Positions 55,371-64,000 of a stretch of 64,000 nucleotides of DNA are shown here, one piece after another. Made by a program: the position numbers and the translations under genes. The notes under the pieces are model-generated. The model had not been told where the DNA came from and did not search any database. It worked only from the letters and a program-made list of their open reading frames with translations. The stretch is from CBDAQR01 sp965199055 (GTDB lineage Bacteria; Pseudomonadota; Gammaproteobacteria; Pseudomonadales; Halieaceae): assembly GCA_965199055.1 (NCBI GenBank), contig CBDAQR010000003.1:1860001-1924000 (forward strand), written 5' to 3'. The first letter of the stretch is position 1; every line of letters begins with the position of its first letter.

Positions 55371-56542
55371 TCAGCCGCCGCCTCGACCTGACGCCATACA
55401 CGCAGAATATTGCCACCAAGGATTGCTGCAATATCGCCTTCGCCGTAGCCGCGATTGAGGAGCTCAGCGACCAGATTCGGGTAGCTCGATACATCCTTAA
55501 GCCCGACAGGCAGTGAATCTCCAACACCGTCATAGTCGGAACCCAGGCCGACGTGTTCGATACCAACCAGATTCTTAACGTGATCAATATGGTCCGCCAC
55601 GTCCTCTACAGTGGCGAAAGGCATCGGCTGGCGAGCGCGATAGGCCTTAACGAATGCCTCCATTTGCGGGGAGTTATCACCAAGCTTGTGACGCTTCGCA
55701 TGAGCGCCCGCGGCCTTACCAAACGCGGCGTAATACTTGTTGGCTTCCTCGGTGATAAAGCTAGACCCAAAATTGATCATGATGATGCCATCTTTCTCGG
55801 CCAGCGCCTTGATCATCTCGTCACTCATATTACGCTCAAAGTCGGGAGTAAACTTTCGCGCCGAGGAATGCGTCGCCACCACCGGCGCCAGACTGATATC
55901 CAGCACGTCGTAGAAGGCCTCGTCCGACAAGTGCGACACATCCACCATCATGCCGAGCCGATTCATCTTCTCGACCACTTCGAAGCCAAACAGACTCAGG
56001 CCGCCCCAGTAGCGAACATCATCATAAGAACTATCGCTGATATAGTTGGCCTGCGCATGCGTGAGCGTAATGTAGCGTATGCCGCGATCAAAAAAGTGTT
56101 GCAGATTTTCCAGCTCGCCTGCGATGGGTGAGCCGTTCTCCATACCCAGTGCGAAAGCTATCTTACCGTCCTCGAACACCTCTAGTGCTTGGCTTGGGCT
56201 GTAGACCATCGCGAACTTCTCGGGGTTGCGATAGGCCATCGCCTCGACCTGGTCGATCAAATTATTGGCAAGCGCGTAGGCCTCTCCCGAGGCTTCGCTT
56301 TCGGCCGGGGTATAAATAGACATAAATACGATATCGAGCCCGCCCTGCTTCGCCCGCGGATAATCGAAATCACGATCCGGCGCCGACTCCGACAGGTCGC
56401 GCCACCCGTCGTGCATGCGATAAGGGACATCGATATGTGTATCAACCAGCGGGTATTTTTGAGCGAGACGTTTCGCCTCCTCTACTGAGGAGGCGACACT
56501 CAGCGTCGGCAGGAGCGCCAACGCAATCAGCAGCTTGCGCAT
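55367..56542 (-). CDS. Secreted membrane dipeptidase (renal dipeptidase, M19)
   Basis: A 391-residue zinc peptidase with a signal peptide (MRKLLIALALLPTLSVAS). M19 motifs are YPLVDTHIDVPYRM (HxD), FALGMENGSPIAG (bridging Glu), MMVDVSHLSDEAFYDVL, VVATHSSARKF (His) and HVGLGSDYDGVG (Asp). The family cleaves dipeptides, often with D-residues at the C-terminus, or hydrolyses lactams. The ATG at 56542 is used for the signal peptide; the frame runs open to 56773 into the sppA coding region. Confidence 0.92.
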   Translation of the reverse strand: MRKLLIALALLPTLSVASSVEEAKRLAQKYPLVDTHIDVPYRMHDGWRDLSESAPDRDFDYPRAKQGGLDIVFMSIYTPAESEASGEAYALANNLIDQVEAMAYRNPEKFAMVYSPSQALEVFEDGKIAFALGMENGSPIAGELENLQHFFDRGIRYITLTHAQANYISDSSYDDVRYWGGLSLFGFEVVEKMNRLGMMVDVSHLSDEAFYDVLDISLAPVVATHSSARKFTPDFERNMSDEMIKALAEKDGIIMINFGSSFITEEANKYYAAFGKAAGAHAKRHKLGDNSPQMEAFVKAYRARQPMPFATVEDVADHIDHVKNLVGIEHVGLGSDYDGVGDSLPVGLKDVSSYPNLVAELLNRGYGEGDIAAILGGNILRVWRQVEAAAE

Positions 56543-56564
56543 GGTGTAAGCGTCGCTCCTGCCG

Positions 56565-58382
56565 TTAAAGCAGTTCCACCATGCACTCGGTGCACATAAC
56601 GGTGGCGGTCGGCTTGCTGATGCCCTCAACGATCTCAAACAACCGCTCCATACGCTGGCCGAATTCGCCATACGCAGATTCAACGCCCGCTGTCGCTCCA
56701 CCGGTGAACTGACGTAGGAACAAAATGTGGGGAGGCGGTTCCTGTACAACATAGTTAACGCGGTACTCATCAAGGTCCGCGGCCGCTGCCGCAGCGGCTA
56801 CCACATCTTCCATATTGCCCAGCTCGTCAATGAGACCCAATTCAAGTGCTTTACTGCCCAGCCACACACGGCCACCGGCAATCGAGCGGATATAGTCTGG
56901 CTCCTTATCGCGAGCATTAGCCACATTGCTAATAAAGTGCTCGTAGGCCGAGCCAGCCCAGCGAGCCAGGAACACATCTAACTGTTCATCGACTCCCTTG
57001 TATACGTTCCAGCCGGCGCGGTCACTGGTCGTCACACCGTCATAGTTCACGCCGATGTAGTCCAGCAGGTTTTCGAAGGTGGGAAATGCCACCGCGACAC
57101 CAATGGAACCAGTAATAGTGCTGGGTTCTGCATAAACGCGATCTGCTGGCATCGACACCCATACACCGCCAGACGCGGCCACGTCGCCCATGGAAACATA
57201 GGCCGGTATGCCTTTCTGACGCGCAGCACGAAATTCTTCAGCGATAATATCGCTGGCAATGATCGAGCCACCGGGGCTATTGACCCGCATGACAATAGCG
57301 CGAGTTGACTCATCTTCGTGAGCCTCGCGCAGCAATCTGGCAATATCGTCAGAGCCCGCGACCCCAGGTCCTTGCGGTCCAGGCTGAATGGCGCCCTGCA
57401 CGAAGACCACCGCGACCGCGTCTTCCGCAGCATCGAGCTCGGGTTCCAACTGCGCCATATACTGGCCACTCGTGATATGCGGGTACGTTACGCGCTCTTC
57501 ATCCTCGGCCTGCCCAAAGCGCTCAATCATGTAGGCTCGAAACTCCGGGTAATTTTTGGTGCCGTCGATAATGCCCTGCTCTTCAGCCACTTTAAGCCCA
57601 TCGAAGCCAGCCTCCTGGAACAGCGAGAGCGACTGCTCATCGGCAAACGTCTGAAACAATTCGGCATCGATGCCACGCGCCTCAGCCATGCGCTGCTTCA
57701 GTGAATCCCAGATCGGTTCATACAACTCGCGGCGTTGCTGTTTGTCTGGCTCAGACATGTCATTACGCGTGAGTCCTTCCACAGCAGATTTATAATCGCC
57801 CTGGGAATAGTTATGGATAGTGATCTTCAGCTTATCGGTGAGTTCGCGAGTGTACTGACGGTAGCCACCCAGACCAGATATCGCGACAGCGCCGGAATTA
57901 TGTACGAAAATTTCATCGGCCTGCGCCGCCATCAGATAAGAACCGGTGGTCAGTGCCTCGCTGTAGGCGATCACTGGCTTACCCGATTCACGCACCGCAG
58001 CTAACTCGTCCGCAAGCATCATGGCCGTGGTGGTACCGGCAAATCCCACATTGCTGAAATCGATCAGCACGGCGGCCAGGCTGTCATCCGCAGCGACCGC
58101 ACGGATCAACTTCACCAGATCACGAGTTTGTATCTGGTTATCCTCCGGCATGGTGGGGAAGGGAAAAGAAAAGTCGCTCGGGTACATCTCCTGGTCCAGG
58201 ATGACACCCTCGGGCGCGAGAATTAGCACCTTACCTTCAGGGTCGACTTGTCCCGGCTGCTGGTCCATAAAAGCGCCGATCATTACCACGACGTAAACCA
58301 GCACGAGTATGGTCAGAATATTGACAGTCCAGGTGCGCAGGCCAGCCAGAAAGGCACCCGCCTTTTGAAAGAATACTTTCAC
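56565..58382 (-). CDS. sppA: Signal peptide peptidase SppA, 67K type
   Basis: A 605-residue inner-membrane serine protease that degrades released signal peptides. A membrane helix at about residues 17-38 (TVNILTILVLVYVVVMIGAF) precedes two tandem S49 domains. The catalytic Lys lies in the first (NYSQGDYKSAVEGL) and the Ser in the second (GDVAASGGVWVSMPAD), as in E. coli SppA (618 residues). VMRVNSPGGS is also conserved. It ends 22 bases before the dipeptidase gene. Confidence 0.95.
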   Translation of the reverse strand: MKVFFQKAGAFLAGLRTWTVNILTILVLVYVVVMIGAFMDQQPGQVDPEGKVLILAPEGVILDQEMYPSDFSFPFPTMPEDNQIQTRDLVKLIRAVAADDSLAAVLIDFSNVGFAGTTTAMMLADELAAVRESGKPVIAYSEALTTGSYLMAAQADEIFVHNSGAVAISGLGGYRQYTRELTDKLKITIHNYSQGDYKSAVEGLTRNDMSEPDKQQRRELYEPIWDSLKQRMAEARGIDAELFQTFADEQSLSLFQEAGFDGLKVAEEQGIIDGTKNYPEFRAYMIERFGQAEDEERVTYPHITSGQYMAQLEPELDAAEDAVAVVFVQGAIQPGPQGPGVAGSDDIARLLREAHEDESTRAIVMRVNSPGGSIIASDIIAEEFRAARQKGIPAYVSMGDVAASGGVWVSMPADRVYAEPSTITGSIGVAVAFPTFENLLDYIGVNYDGVTTSDRAGWNVYKGVDEQLDVFLARWAGSAYEHFISNVANARDKEPDYIRSIAGGRVWLGSKALELGLIDELGNMEDVVAAAAAAADLDEYRVNYVVQEPPPHILFLRQFTGGATAGVESAYGEFGQRMERLFEIVEGISKPTATVMCTECMVELL

Positions 58383-58555
58383 GGTTGTTCCTTAATCTTT
58401 TTTGACTAGCTAATGATGGCACAAAACGCCGCTACTACCAGCTTCCGGCCTGCCATTTGCGTTATACCGGCAGAAATTCGTGCCAGAACGGTATTTTTTG
58501 TAGCACTTTCGCTACACTCCGGGGCGCAAGCATCAACGGCTAAGGATAACGAGCA

Positions 58556-59668
58556 ATGTGGAAGACCGACCTGTTCCCAACTCAGCTTGTGGGCAGCTAT
58601 GTGAAGCCGACCTGGCTCGCTGACCACGACAAGGTTTACGCACGCGAAGGGACCTGGTGGAAGATACCAGAACAGGACCGGGCGATGGCAATTGACGACG
58701 CAGCCCGACTGGCGATCTATGACCAGAACCTTGCCGGCCTTACCTACGCCACCGATGGTGAAGTGCGTCGCCAAACCTTCAGCGGTCATTTCTACACACT
58801 GGGCGGCCTCGACCAGGACAACCCGGCGGAGTTCACCAACTTTCACAATGACATTACCGAATACCTGGAGATGAAAAAGAAGGCGACCAATGTTGGCGCC
58901 AACCTGGACGATCAGGAAGCTCCCAAACAGTCACCCAAGGTACTGTTTCCAGCGGTTAGAGAAAAAATCACCTGGCCCGGACCCATGGTAGTTGATGATG
59001 TCGCCTTCCTGAAAAAGTATGCCGAGCGCCGCAGCAAGATCACCGTCATTGGCCCTGTCACCCTCTGCTACCGGGTTGTCGATACGGGCGTATACGCCAA
59101 CCAGGCCGAGCTCTGTTTCGCGATAGCCGATGCGCTAAATCAAGAGTTGAAGGCCTTAGCCGCAGCCGGTGTCGATCTAATTCAGATCGACGAGCCCGAA
59201 GTGCATTTCCGCTACAGCCAGTGTAAGGACTTCGCAGTAGAGGCTATCAATCGCATGGTGCGCGATGTCGACAGCCTGACATCGGTGCATGTCTGCTACG
59301 GCTACTCAAAGAACATCGCGCTGAAGGAGCCGAGCCCTATCTATCCCAAAGCGGTACGCCTGATCGCCGAGTCTGAGGTGGATTGCCTGCACACCGAGTA
59401 TGCCCAGCCCGGGCATACTCCTGATTTCCTGGAGTCGGTAAAAGATAAACCCGTGGGTATTGGCGTGCTCAATCTTGATCCTGATGGGCAAGTGGAATCC
59501 CCAGAGTCGATTTGCGCCATGATCGAAGCCGCGATGGAAGTCGTTCCTAAGGAACGTATCAGTCTGGCTCCGGATTGCGGAATGTGGTTCCTGCCCCGAG
59601 AATTCGCGTTCGCCAAGCTGAAGTCAATGTGCCTGGCAGCAGAAACGCTGCGGAACAAACACGGCTAA
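58556..59668 (+). CDS. MetE-like methyltransferase (methionine synthase II family)
   Basis: A 370-residue protein with the cobalamin-independent methionine synthase C-terminal barrel only. Zn-ligand-type residues are seen in SVHVCYGYSKN (His and Cys), CLHTEYAQPG (Glu region) and LAPDCGMWFLPRE (Cys). The substrate Asp region is DLIQIDEPEVHF. It lacks the N-terminal half of MetE and has half its length, so methyl transfer to homocysteine from methyltetrahydrofolate is uncertain; relatives act on other methyl donors. AAGGA lies ten bases before the ATG. It stands alone between sppA and a convergent acylase gene. Confidence 0.8.
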   Translation: MWKTDLFPTQLVGSYVKPTWLADHDKVYAREGTWWKIPEQDRAMAIDDAARLAIYDQNLAGLTYATDGEVRRQTFSGHFYTLGGLDQDNPAEFTNFHNDITEYLEMKKKATNVGANLDDQEAPKQSPKVLFPAVREKITWPGPMVVDDVAFLKKYAERRSKITVIGPVTLCYRVVDTGVYANQAELCFAIADALNQELKALAAAGVDLIQIDEPEVHFRYSQCKDFAVEAINRMVRDVDSLTSVHVCYGYSKNIALKEPSPIYPKAVRLIAESEVDCLHTEYAQPGHTPDFLESVKDKPVGIGVLNLDPDGQVESPESICAMIEAAMEVVPKERISLAPDCGMWFLPREFAFAKLKSMCLAAETLRNKHG

Positions 59669-59671
59669 GGC

Positions 59672-62035
59672 CTATGGGGTAAGCTGCAATTCGCTGGTCG
59701 CGTGTTGCGCTATCGCGCTATCGCTATACCACCAATAATCAATAGCGCCATTCAGCCACTTATCGAGCTGGTCTTTGAAGTGCGAGTGGAACATACGATC
59801 TGTTATTCCACCCGGAATGTTCGCGATAATCCGGTCCGGGTCAGACAAGTCCGCTACCATGCGTTTGGAGGCGAAGAACGTGACGGCATAGGGCTCGTGA
59901 AATTTGCTGGAAGCGCGGTTCAACGTATCCACCGATCCGTCCATAGGATGCGTACCACCACCAAACCATTCTGCCATGCCTTCTCCACTGAGAATGGGAT
60001 GACTGAAAGTAATAGTATGAAGATCACCCCAGCGCCACTGGGTAGGATCATCCCCCAACTGGGGCGCCAACTCTTCAAGCACGTCCTGCGCAGCCAGTGC
60101 GAACAAGTCTGAGCGGTTCTCCACAGGCTCCGTGCGCTGATCATCTAACCAGGCGGAATTCTCTTTCAGGGTGAAACGCAGAATACGTTCCTGCCAGTAG
60201 TAGTAATCGGCCAGGTAGGTTTTGGTAATTTCGTCGCCGAGGTCATCTTCGACCACACGTCTGGAATAGTGTCGCATCATCGACTGAAAGATCAGCGGCG
60301 CGGACTGGTCGGCCTCATCTTCCAGATCCCAGGCTGCAAGAATGTCACCTAGGGTCTTGGTGTCTGTCGACGCCTGCAATACTGGCACCATCAGGGGCAC
60401 CATTTGCAGCGCAAACAGATTACGGTTGTCTAGTTGCAGGTCCCAATGATCCTGAGCCGTCCAGCTAGCTTTGTCATCCATCGCTTCCTTTATGCGGCGA
60501 TAACGCCAGGAAGGCGAGAAGTGCGTGGAATAGGTCCAGGAAAAATCCGCCGGCGCGATGCGGTGATTGCCGCTCCCCACCCAATCACGTTCCGGGTTGC
60601 GCACCGTGGGCATCTGATCTCCTGGGATGCGCCCTTCCCAGTTATCGATGCCGTCGCTAACGGGAAAGGGGGCCGAGCCATCTCCGCGCAGTCGTTTAGG
60701 TATAAAGCCTGAACCGCGCAGCGCTATATCCCCGCTGTAGTCAGCTACCACGTAGGTCAGCGGCACCGCTGCCAATTCGATTGCCGCCAGTGCTTCCTCC
60801 GTGTTTCGAGCCAGCAGTAATTCGCGCATTCCCATGCGCTCGCCCATGAATTCGGGAACAGACCAACGCAGGGTAATCACCTTGCCGCTGGCAACACCCA
60901 TGCCGTGGTCGGAGATCACCGGCCCACGACGCGTCTCTCGAATAGAAAGCGTCTGCTCCCTGAATCCACTCTCCGTATCCGAATCCTTAATACGCAGGGT
61001 TGCGGTACGCGTCTCGAAGGCGACGGAGTTCTCGCCCTCCAGATAGTGGTCTGGATTGGCGGGGTCCACCGTCTCGATATAGAGATCAACAACATCGCCA
61101 TACCCATTCGTAGCTCCCCAGGCGAAGTGTGTAGTTCGACCAATGCCGATCCCGGGAACACCAGGCGTGCTGCCGCCCACCACCCGCCAATTAGGCGTGA
61201 TCAGCCCCATAGGATGCCAGAAGCCGGGCAACCGGCGCGCGTCTATATGCGGGTCACTGGCGAGGATGGGTGCGCCGGTGGCAGACTTGCGGCTTCCGGT
61301 TAGCCAGGCGTTACTTCCCACACCGTCAGCCAGCGACGTGTCCACATCCGCCTGTAGTTCCAGTCCAGACCGAAGGAACGAATAGTCAGATGCTGTGTAC
61401 ACGCCTTCTGGGTCATCCGCATTGATCGTCACCTGCGAAATTTCCGCGGCTCGCTCTACACCCAGTCGATCAATAATCGATTGGCTCAGCAACTCTTCGC
61501 GCCAGTTGGTGCTGCTACCCCAGATATTGAAGAACTGAACGCGCACCACATCTTCGACCGTCCAGGGCTGCGGCTCGCGCACGAGTCGGTGAACTTCATG
61601 CCCGCGCGCTTTCAGATAAGCATTGATGCCGTCGACATAGGCCTGCACCCATTCCAGTTCCTCGGCATTGAGCAGCGCGACCTGACGCTGGGCGATATCG
61701 GGAATGTTCCAGAGGTGCACCATGGTATCCATGCGCACTCCTCCCTCACCGGCCAGTTCAGCCAGGCGTCCGGCGCTGAGCCGGCGAAACATTTCCATTT
61801 GAAAGAGCCGATCCTGTGCATGCACAAAGCCCTGAACCCGAATGGCATCGATAGGCGTTGCGGCATAGACGTAGGGCATGCCCTTCTCATCACGCACAAT
61901 ACGCGCGCCATCACTGAGCTGTGGCAGGCGCGCTTCACCGCCAGGATCGTAGCTATCGACTCGGGGAGCAATGAGCCAAGCCGCCAGCACCAGGCCAACG
62001 AACAGTAATTGTCCAAATCGAAGTATTTTACGCAT
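59672..62035 (-). CDS. Penicillin acylase family (Ntn) hydrolase
   Basis: A 787-residue exported protein. After a signal sequence (FGQLLFVGLVLAAWLIA) come the alpha-subunit features DEKGMPYVYAATPIDAIRVQ and FVHAQDRLFQMEMFRRLSAG. The autocatalytic cut is expected before the Ser in DGVGSNAWLTGSRKSATG (nucleophile of the beta subunit), followed by ILASDPHIDARRLPGFWHPM. Relatives hydrolyse beta-lactam side chains, N-acyl homoserine lactones or other acyl amides. It ends 3 bases after the convergent MetE-like gene. Confidence 0.92.
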   Translation of the reverse strand: MRKILRFGQLLFVGLVLAAWLIAPRVDSYDPGGEARLPQLSDGARIVRDEKGMPYVYAATPIDAIRVQGFVHAQDRLFQMEMFRRLSAGRLAELAGEGGVRMDTMVHLWNIPDIAQRQVALLNAEELEWVQAYVDGINAYLKARGHEVHRLVREPQPWTVEDVVRVQFFNIWGSSTNWREELLSQSIIDRLGVERAAEISQVTINADDPEGVYTASDYSFLRSGLELQADVDTSLADGVGSNAWLTGSRKSATGAPILASDPHIDARRLPGFWHPMGLITPNWRVVGGSTPGVPGIGIGRTTHFAWGATNGYGDVVDLYIETVDPANPDHYLEGENSVAFETRTATLRIKDSDTESGFREQTLSIRETRRGPVISDHGMGVASGKVITLRWSVPEFMGERMGMRELLLARNTEEALAAIELAAVPLTYVVADYSGDIALRGSGFIPKRLRGDGSAPFPVSDGIDNWEGRIPGDQMPTVRNPERDWVGSGNHRIAPADFSWTYSTHFSPSWRYRRIKEAMDDKASWTAQDHWDLQLDNRNLFALQMVPLMVPVLQASTDTKTLGDILAAWDLEDEADQSAPLIFQSMMRHYSRRVVEDDLGDEITKTYLADYYYWQERILRFTLKENSAWLDDQRTEPVENRSDLFALAAQDVLEELAPQLGDDPTQWRWGDLHTITFSHPILSGEGMAEWFGGGTHPMDGSVDTLNRASSKFHEPYAVTFFASKRMVADLSDPDRIIANIPGGITDRMFHSHFKDQLDKWLNGAIDYWWYSDSAIAQHATSELQLTP

Positions 62036-62137
62036 GAGCCAAAAATAGTGGCTGGGGCAGCAAGATTCAAGTTGCAGGTATTAGGAGGCCACTCTATTTG
62101 ACCTAAACAGCACCCCGGGCTGTATTGTTAGACCGCC

Positions 62138-63436
62138 CTAGCCACCAAACCTTCCGTGCACAGCAGCACGACGCTCGCGAATCTGCTCACGGCGCTGCTC
62201 TGGGGAAAACGGCGTCACATCATCGGGTAAGTAATCCCGAACGCGAGCAAAGTCCACTAGTTCAACGCTTGGATAGAGCGCTTCGGGGAGCGGCTCGCCG
62301 AGTCCTTGCCAGCGCATCATGATCAAACCACGCAGGTGGCCGCCGGTGTCGAGCCAGTTGTGAATTCCGGGGTCGCGATGAGACACCACCGCATAACAAC
62401 GGCCGTCTGCACTGCACTGCATCTGCGACAGATTCAGGGTCGAGGTACGGGTCTCGTAGTCCAGACTGACGAACCAAAGATTGCCCAGTTCAATACCCTG
62501 ATAGCTGGCCGCAGACGGCGCCGTTGAGAGAATCAGCGCCTGATCGTTGTCGAGCTGCCATGAGCCGAAGGCCGAATACTGCCCCACCATGCCACCCTGC
62601 GTTTCCCGCGGCGGCGAAATATTATTCCGAGGCAGCAAATTCCAGGCGCGCTCAGCATATTGAAGCCAGGTCGCCGTGCGATCGAACATCGATACCGCAG
62701 CCTCCCGCATACCTTGCGCCATTAGCGCCGGGCTGAGCTGCATAGCGGGCATTCCTTCGGCACCCATTCGTTCTATAAATAGCGGGCTATCACGCTCAGC
62801 AGACCAGTCATTGTGAGTGTGGCGAACGATCAGTGTCTGGGCACCGTCACCATTAGCCAGCCAGTTTACGCCCTCGCCCGGATTCTCCCGACTCAGAATA
62901 ATCTCGAAATTACCCTGTTCATCCAGCAGCAGATCTTCGCCATACAAGATGCTGATATTGGTGCTGGTGCCAGCCCCGCGCACCCCTGGCTGACCTACCA
63001 CCAATTGGAAAACCAGATTGGTCGTACTGCCCCGGTTACCCCGGATCCGATAGCTGGCATCGTCTCTGACAATAGCGATGTAATAGTTGTTATCGGGATT
63101 ATCTAATCCGGCTTTGCTGGTCCAGTCTACCGCCCGCATGAAGCGCGGATGCTCGGCGGACTGCAATGCACCCAACTTGATCGAGCCGAGTAAGGCATAG
63201 AGTAAACCGCGGTACGCCTCGGCCCGCTCCTGATCATCTTCGAAAAACTGTGAGTTGCGAAACAGTCCAATCGTTTGCTGCTGCGCCGCAATAAAATCGT
63301 CGAAGGCCGCCGCCAGCGGATCATCACCGCCAGGATCACCGGGTTCGAAGCTAGGCGCGGGCGCTGTGAAGCGGCCGACTGCGAAAGAAAGCGCCAGCAA
63401 GGTCAGTGCCAACGCGAAGAGGATGACTTTTCTCAT
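62138..63436 (-). CDS. Exported protein of unknown function (possibly DUF1214-type)
   Basis: A 432-residue protein with an N-terminal signal or membrane anchor (VILFALALTLLALSFAVGRF). The mature part includes RAVDWTSKAGLDNPDNNYYI, YRIRGNRGSTTNLVFQLVVG, FGSWQLDNDQALILST and HRDPGIHNWLDTGGHLRGLI. The pattern NYYIA, YRIRGNRG and NWLDTGGHLRG is like DUF1214-containing proteins seen in steroid- and aromatic-degrading bacteria. No catalytic residues can be named. It lies 9 bases after the partial FAD hydroxylase, so both may be one unit. Confidence 0.6.
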   Translation of the reverse strand: MRKVILFALALTLLALSFAVGRFTAPAPSFEPGDPGGDDPLAAAFDDFIAAQQQTIGLFRNSQFFEDDQERAEAYRGLLYALLGSIKLGALQSAEHPRFMRAVDWTSKAGLDNPDNNYYIAIVRDDASYRIRGNRGSTTNLVFQLVVGQPGVRGAGTSTNISILYGEDLLLDEQGNFEIILSRENPGEGVNWLANGDGAQTLIVRHTHNDWSAERDSPLFIERMGAEGMPAMQLSPALMAQGMREAAVSMFDRTATWLQYAERAWNLLPRNNISPPRETQGGMVGQYSAFGSWQLDNDQALILSTAPSAASYQGIELGNLWFVSLDYETRTSTLNLSQMQCSADGRCYAVVSHRDPGIHNWLDTGGHLRGLIMMRWQGLGEPLPEALYPSVELVDFARVRDYLPDDVTPFSPEQRREQIRERRAAVHGRFGG

Positions 63437-63445
63437 CCCCCCATT

Positions 63446-64000
63446 TTAGGCCACCAGAAGACTCTCGCGTAAACAATTAAACATGGCGCGTTCCATCACG
63501 AAGGCCTTGGCCTTCTCCGGGTCGGCAGCCGTTTCCATCAAGTCACGCTGGCGCTTGGCCTGAATATTGGGATCGGTAGACTCCATGAGCTTCTTATTAT
63601 TGATTGTGTGCTCCTGTACAAACTGCACAGCCAGCTCGCGCCGCTGCCGGTCATAGCGCGCCACGGCTTCAGCATAGTCAGCTCCGTCATTGATTACGCT
63701 GCAAAGTTTTTCTGCCAAATTATAGGCATCGTGTATGCCACCGTTCATACCCATGCCGCCCAGGGGGTTGTTGATGTGACAAGCATCGCCCACCAGTACA
63801 ACTCTGCCCTGGTAGTAGCTTTCCGCTACCCGCTGATGCACATGATACAGGGTGCGATGACCGATATCGTAATCACCTTCCTTGGCGTGAAGGTGTTGCA
63901 GTCGCGCTTGAATATAGTCATCGCTGAGGTACATGGCCTCATCATCATTGGCCGGGTCGGTCGGCCACAGCACTCGCCATAACTTGTCGGTACGAAGGAT
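63446..64000 (-). CDS. FAD-dependent aromatic-type hydroxylase, C-terminal part
   Basis: The window edge cuts the gene; 184 codons of the C-terminal part are visible. The segment GRVVLVGDACHINNPLGGMG followed by MNGGIHDAYNLAEKL is the GD motif and FAD ribityl-binding helix of group A flavin monooxygenases (UbiH, PHBH, TfdB). The N-terminal GxGxxG would be outside the window. The substrate is unknown, but the adjacent DUF1214-like gene fits aromatic or steroid oxidation. Confidence 0.85.
   Translation of the reverse strand: MLRTDKLWRVLWPTDPANDDEAMYLSDDYIQARLQHLHAKEGDYDIGHRTLYHVHQRVAESYYQGRVVLVGDACHINNPLGGMGMNGGIHDAYNLAEKLCSVINDGADYAEAVARYDRQRRELAVQFVQEHTINNKKLMESTDPNIQAKRQRDLMETAADPEKAKAFVMERAMFNCLRESLLVA

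Overview
The window is about 64 kb of chromosome from a marine-type gammaproteobacterium. The order rRNA operon, tyrS, M23 peptidase, anmK, erpA, argC resembles the Pseudomonas and Cellvibrionales arrangement. The Mg-type HemB, the bactofilin next to a DUF6776-like gene, and the TonB receptor, DUF1838 and Baeyer-Villiger genes point to a Halieaceae-like (OM60/NOR5) organism. This placement is inferred from gene content and order only.

Layout: 1-3.1 kb holds a transglutaminase-like gene (partial), a YhhN membrane protein, a cNMP-binding protein and a secreted thrombospondin-type-3 repeat protein split by an in-frame TAA. 3.3-10.4 kb is a complete biotin locus: bioA divergent from bioB-bioF-bioHC(fusion)-bioD, with a BirA-like operator between. 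bioF is cut in two by an IS110-family element. The element's 5' non-coding region reads as a bridge RNA whose four guide segments match both the bioF target and the element's own ends. 10.4-13.6 kb carries a BI-1 protein, an HPF-like protein, and a LysR regulator divergent from a cupin gene over a perfect palindrome. 13.6-19.6 kb is a full rRNA operon on the minus strand (16S, tRNA-Ile, tRNA-Ala, 23S, 5S) with promoter, boxA sites and terminator.

19.6-41.7 kb is housekeeping: tyrS, M23 peptidase, anmK, erpA, bactofilin, argC, a ClC channel, a haem block (hemJ, a thiD homologue, hemL, hemB), a Nudix hydrolase, an ECF sigma/anti-sigma-like module, a ModF-like ABC ATPase, PBP1B, a PfkB sugar/adenosine kinase, and polB. 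polB lacks its N-terminal coding part because an IS3-family element sits there. No target duplication flanks that element, and a second truncated gene lies on its other side, so the insertion was probably accompanied by a deletion.

43.4-64 kb is accessory and catabolic in character: a large TonB-dependent receptor, a DUF1838 protein, a beta-propeller protein, a lipoprotein amidohydrolase, MAPEG, alkaline phosphatase, a Baeyer-Villiger-type monooxygenase, an SDR, two small membrane proteins, a membrane dipeptidase, SppA, a MetE-like protein, a penicillin acylase, a secreted protein of unknown function and a partial FAD hydroxylase. Together they suggest import and oxidative breakdown of organic substrates, but no specific substrate can be read from the sequence.

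The strongest observation is the self-consistent bridge RNA of the IS110 element, with its insertion into bioF predicting biotin auxotrophy unless another copy of bioF exists.
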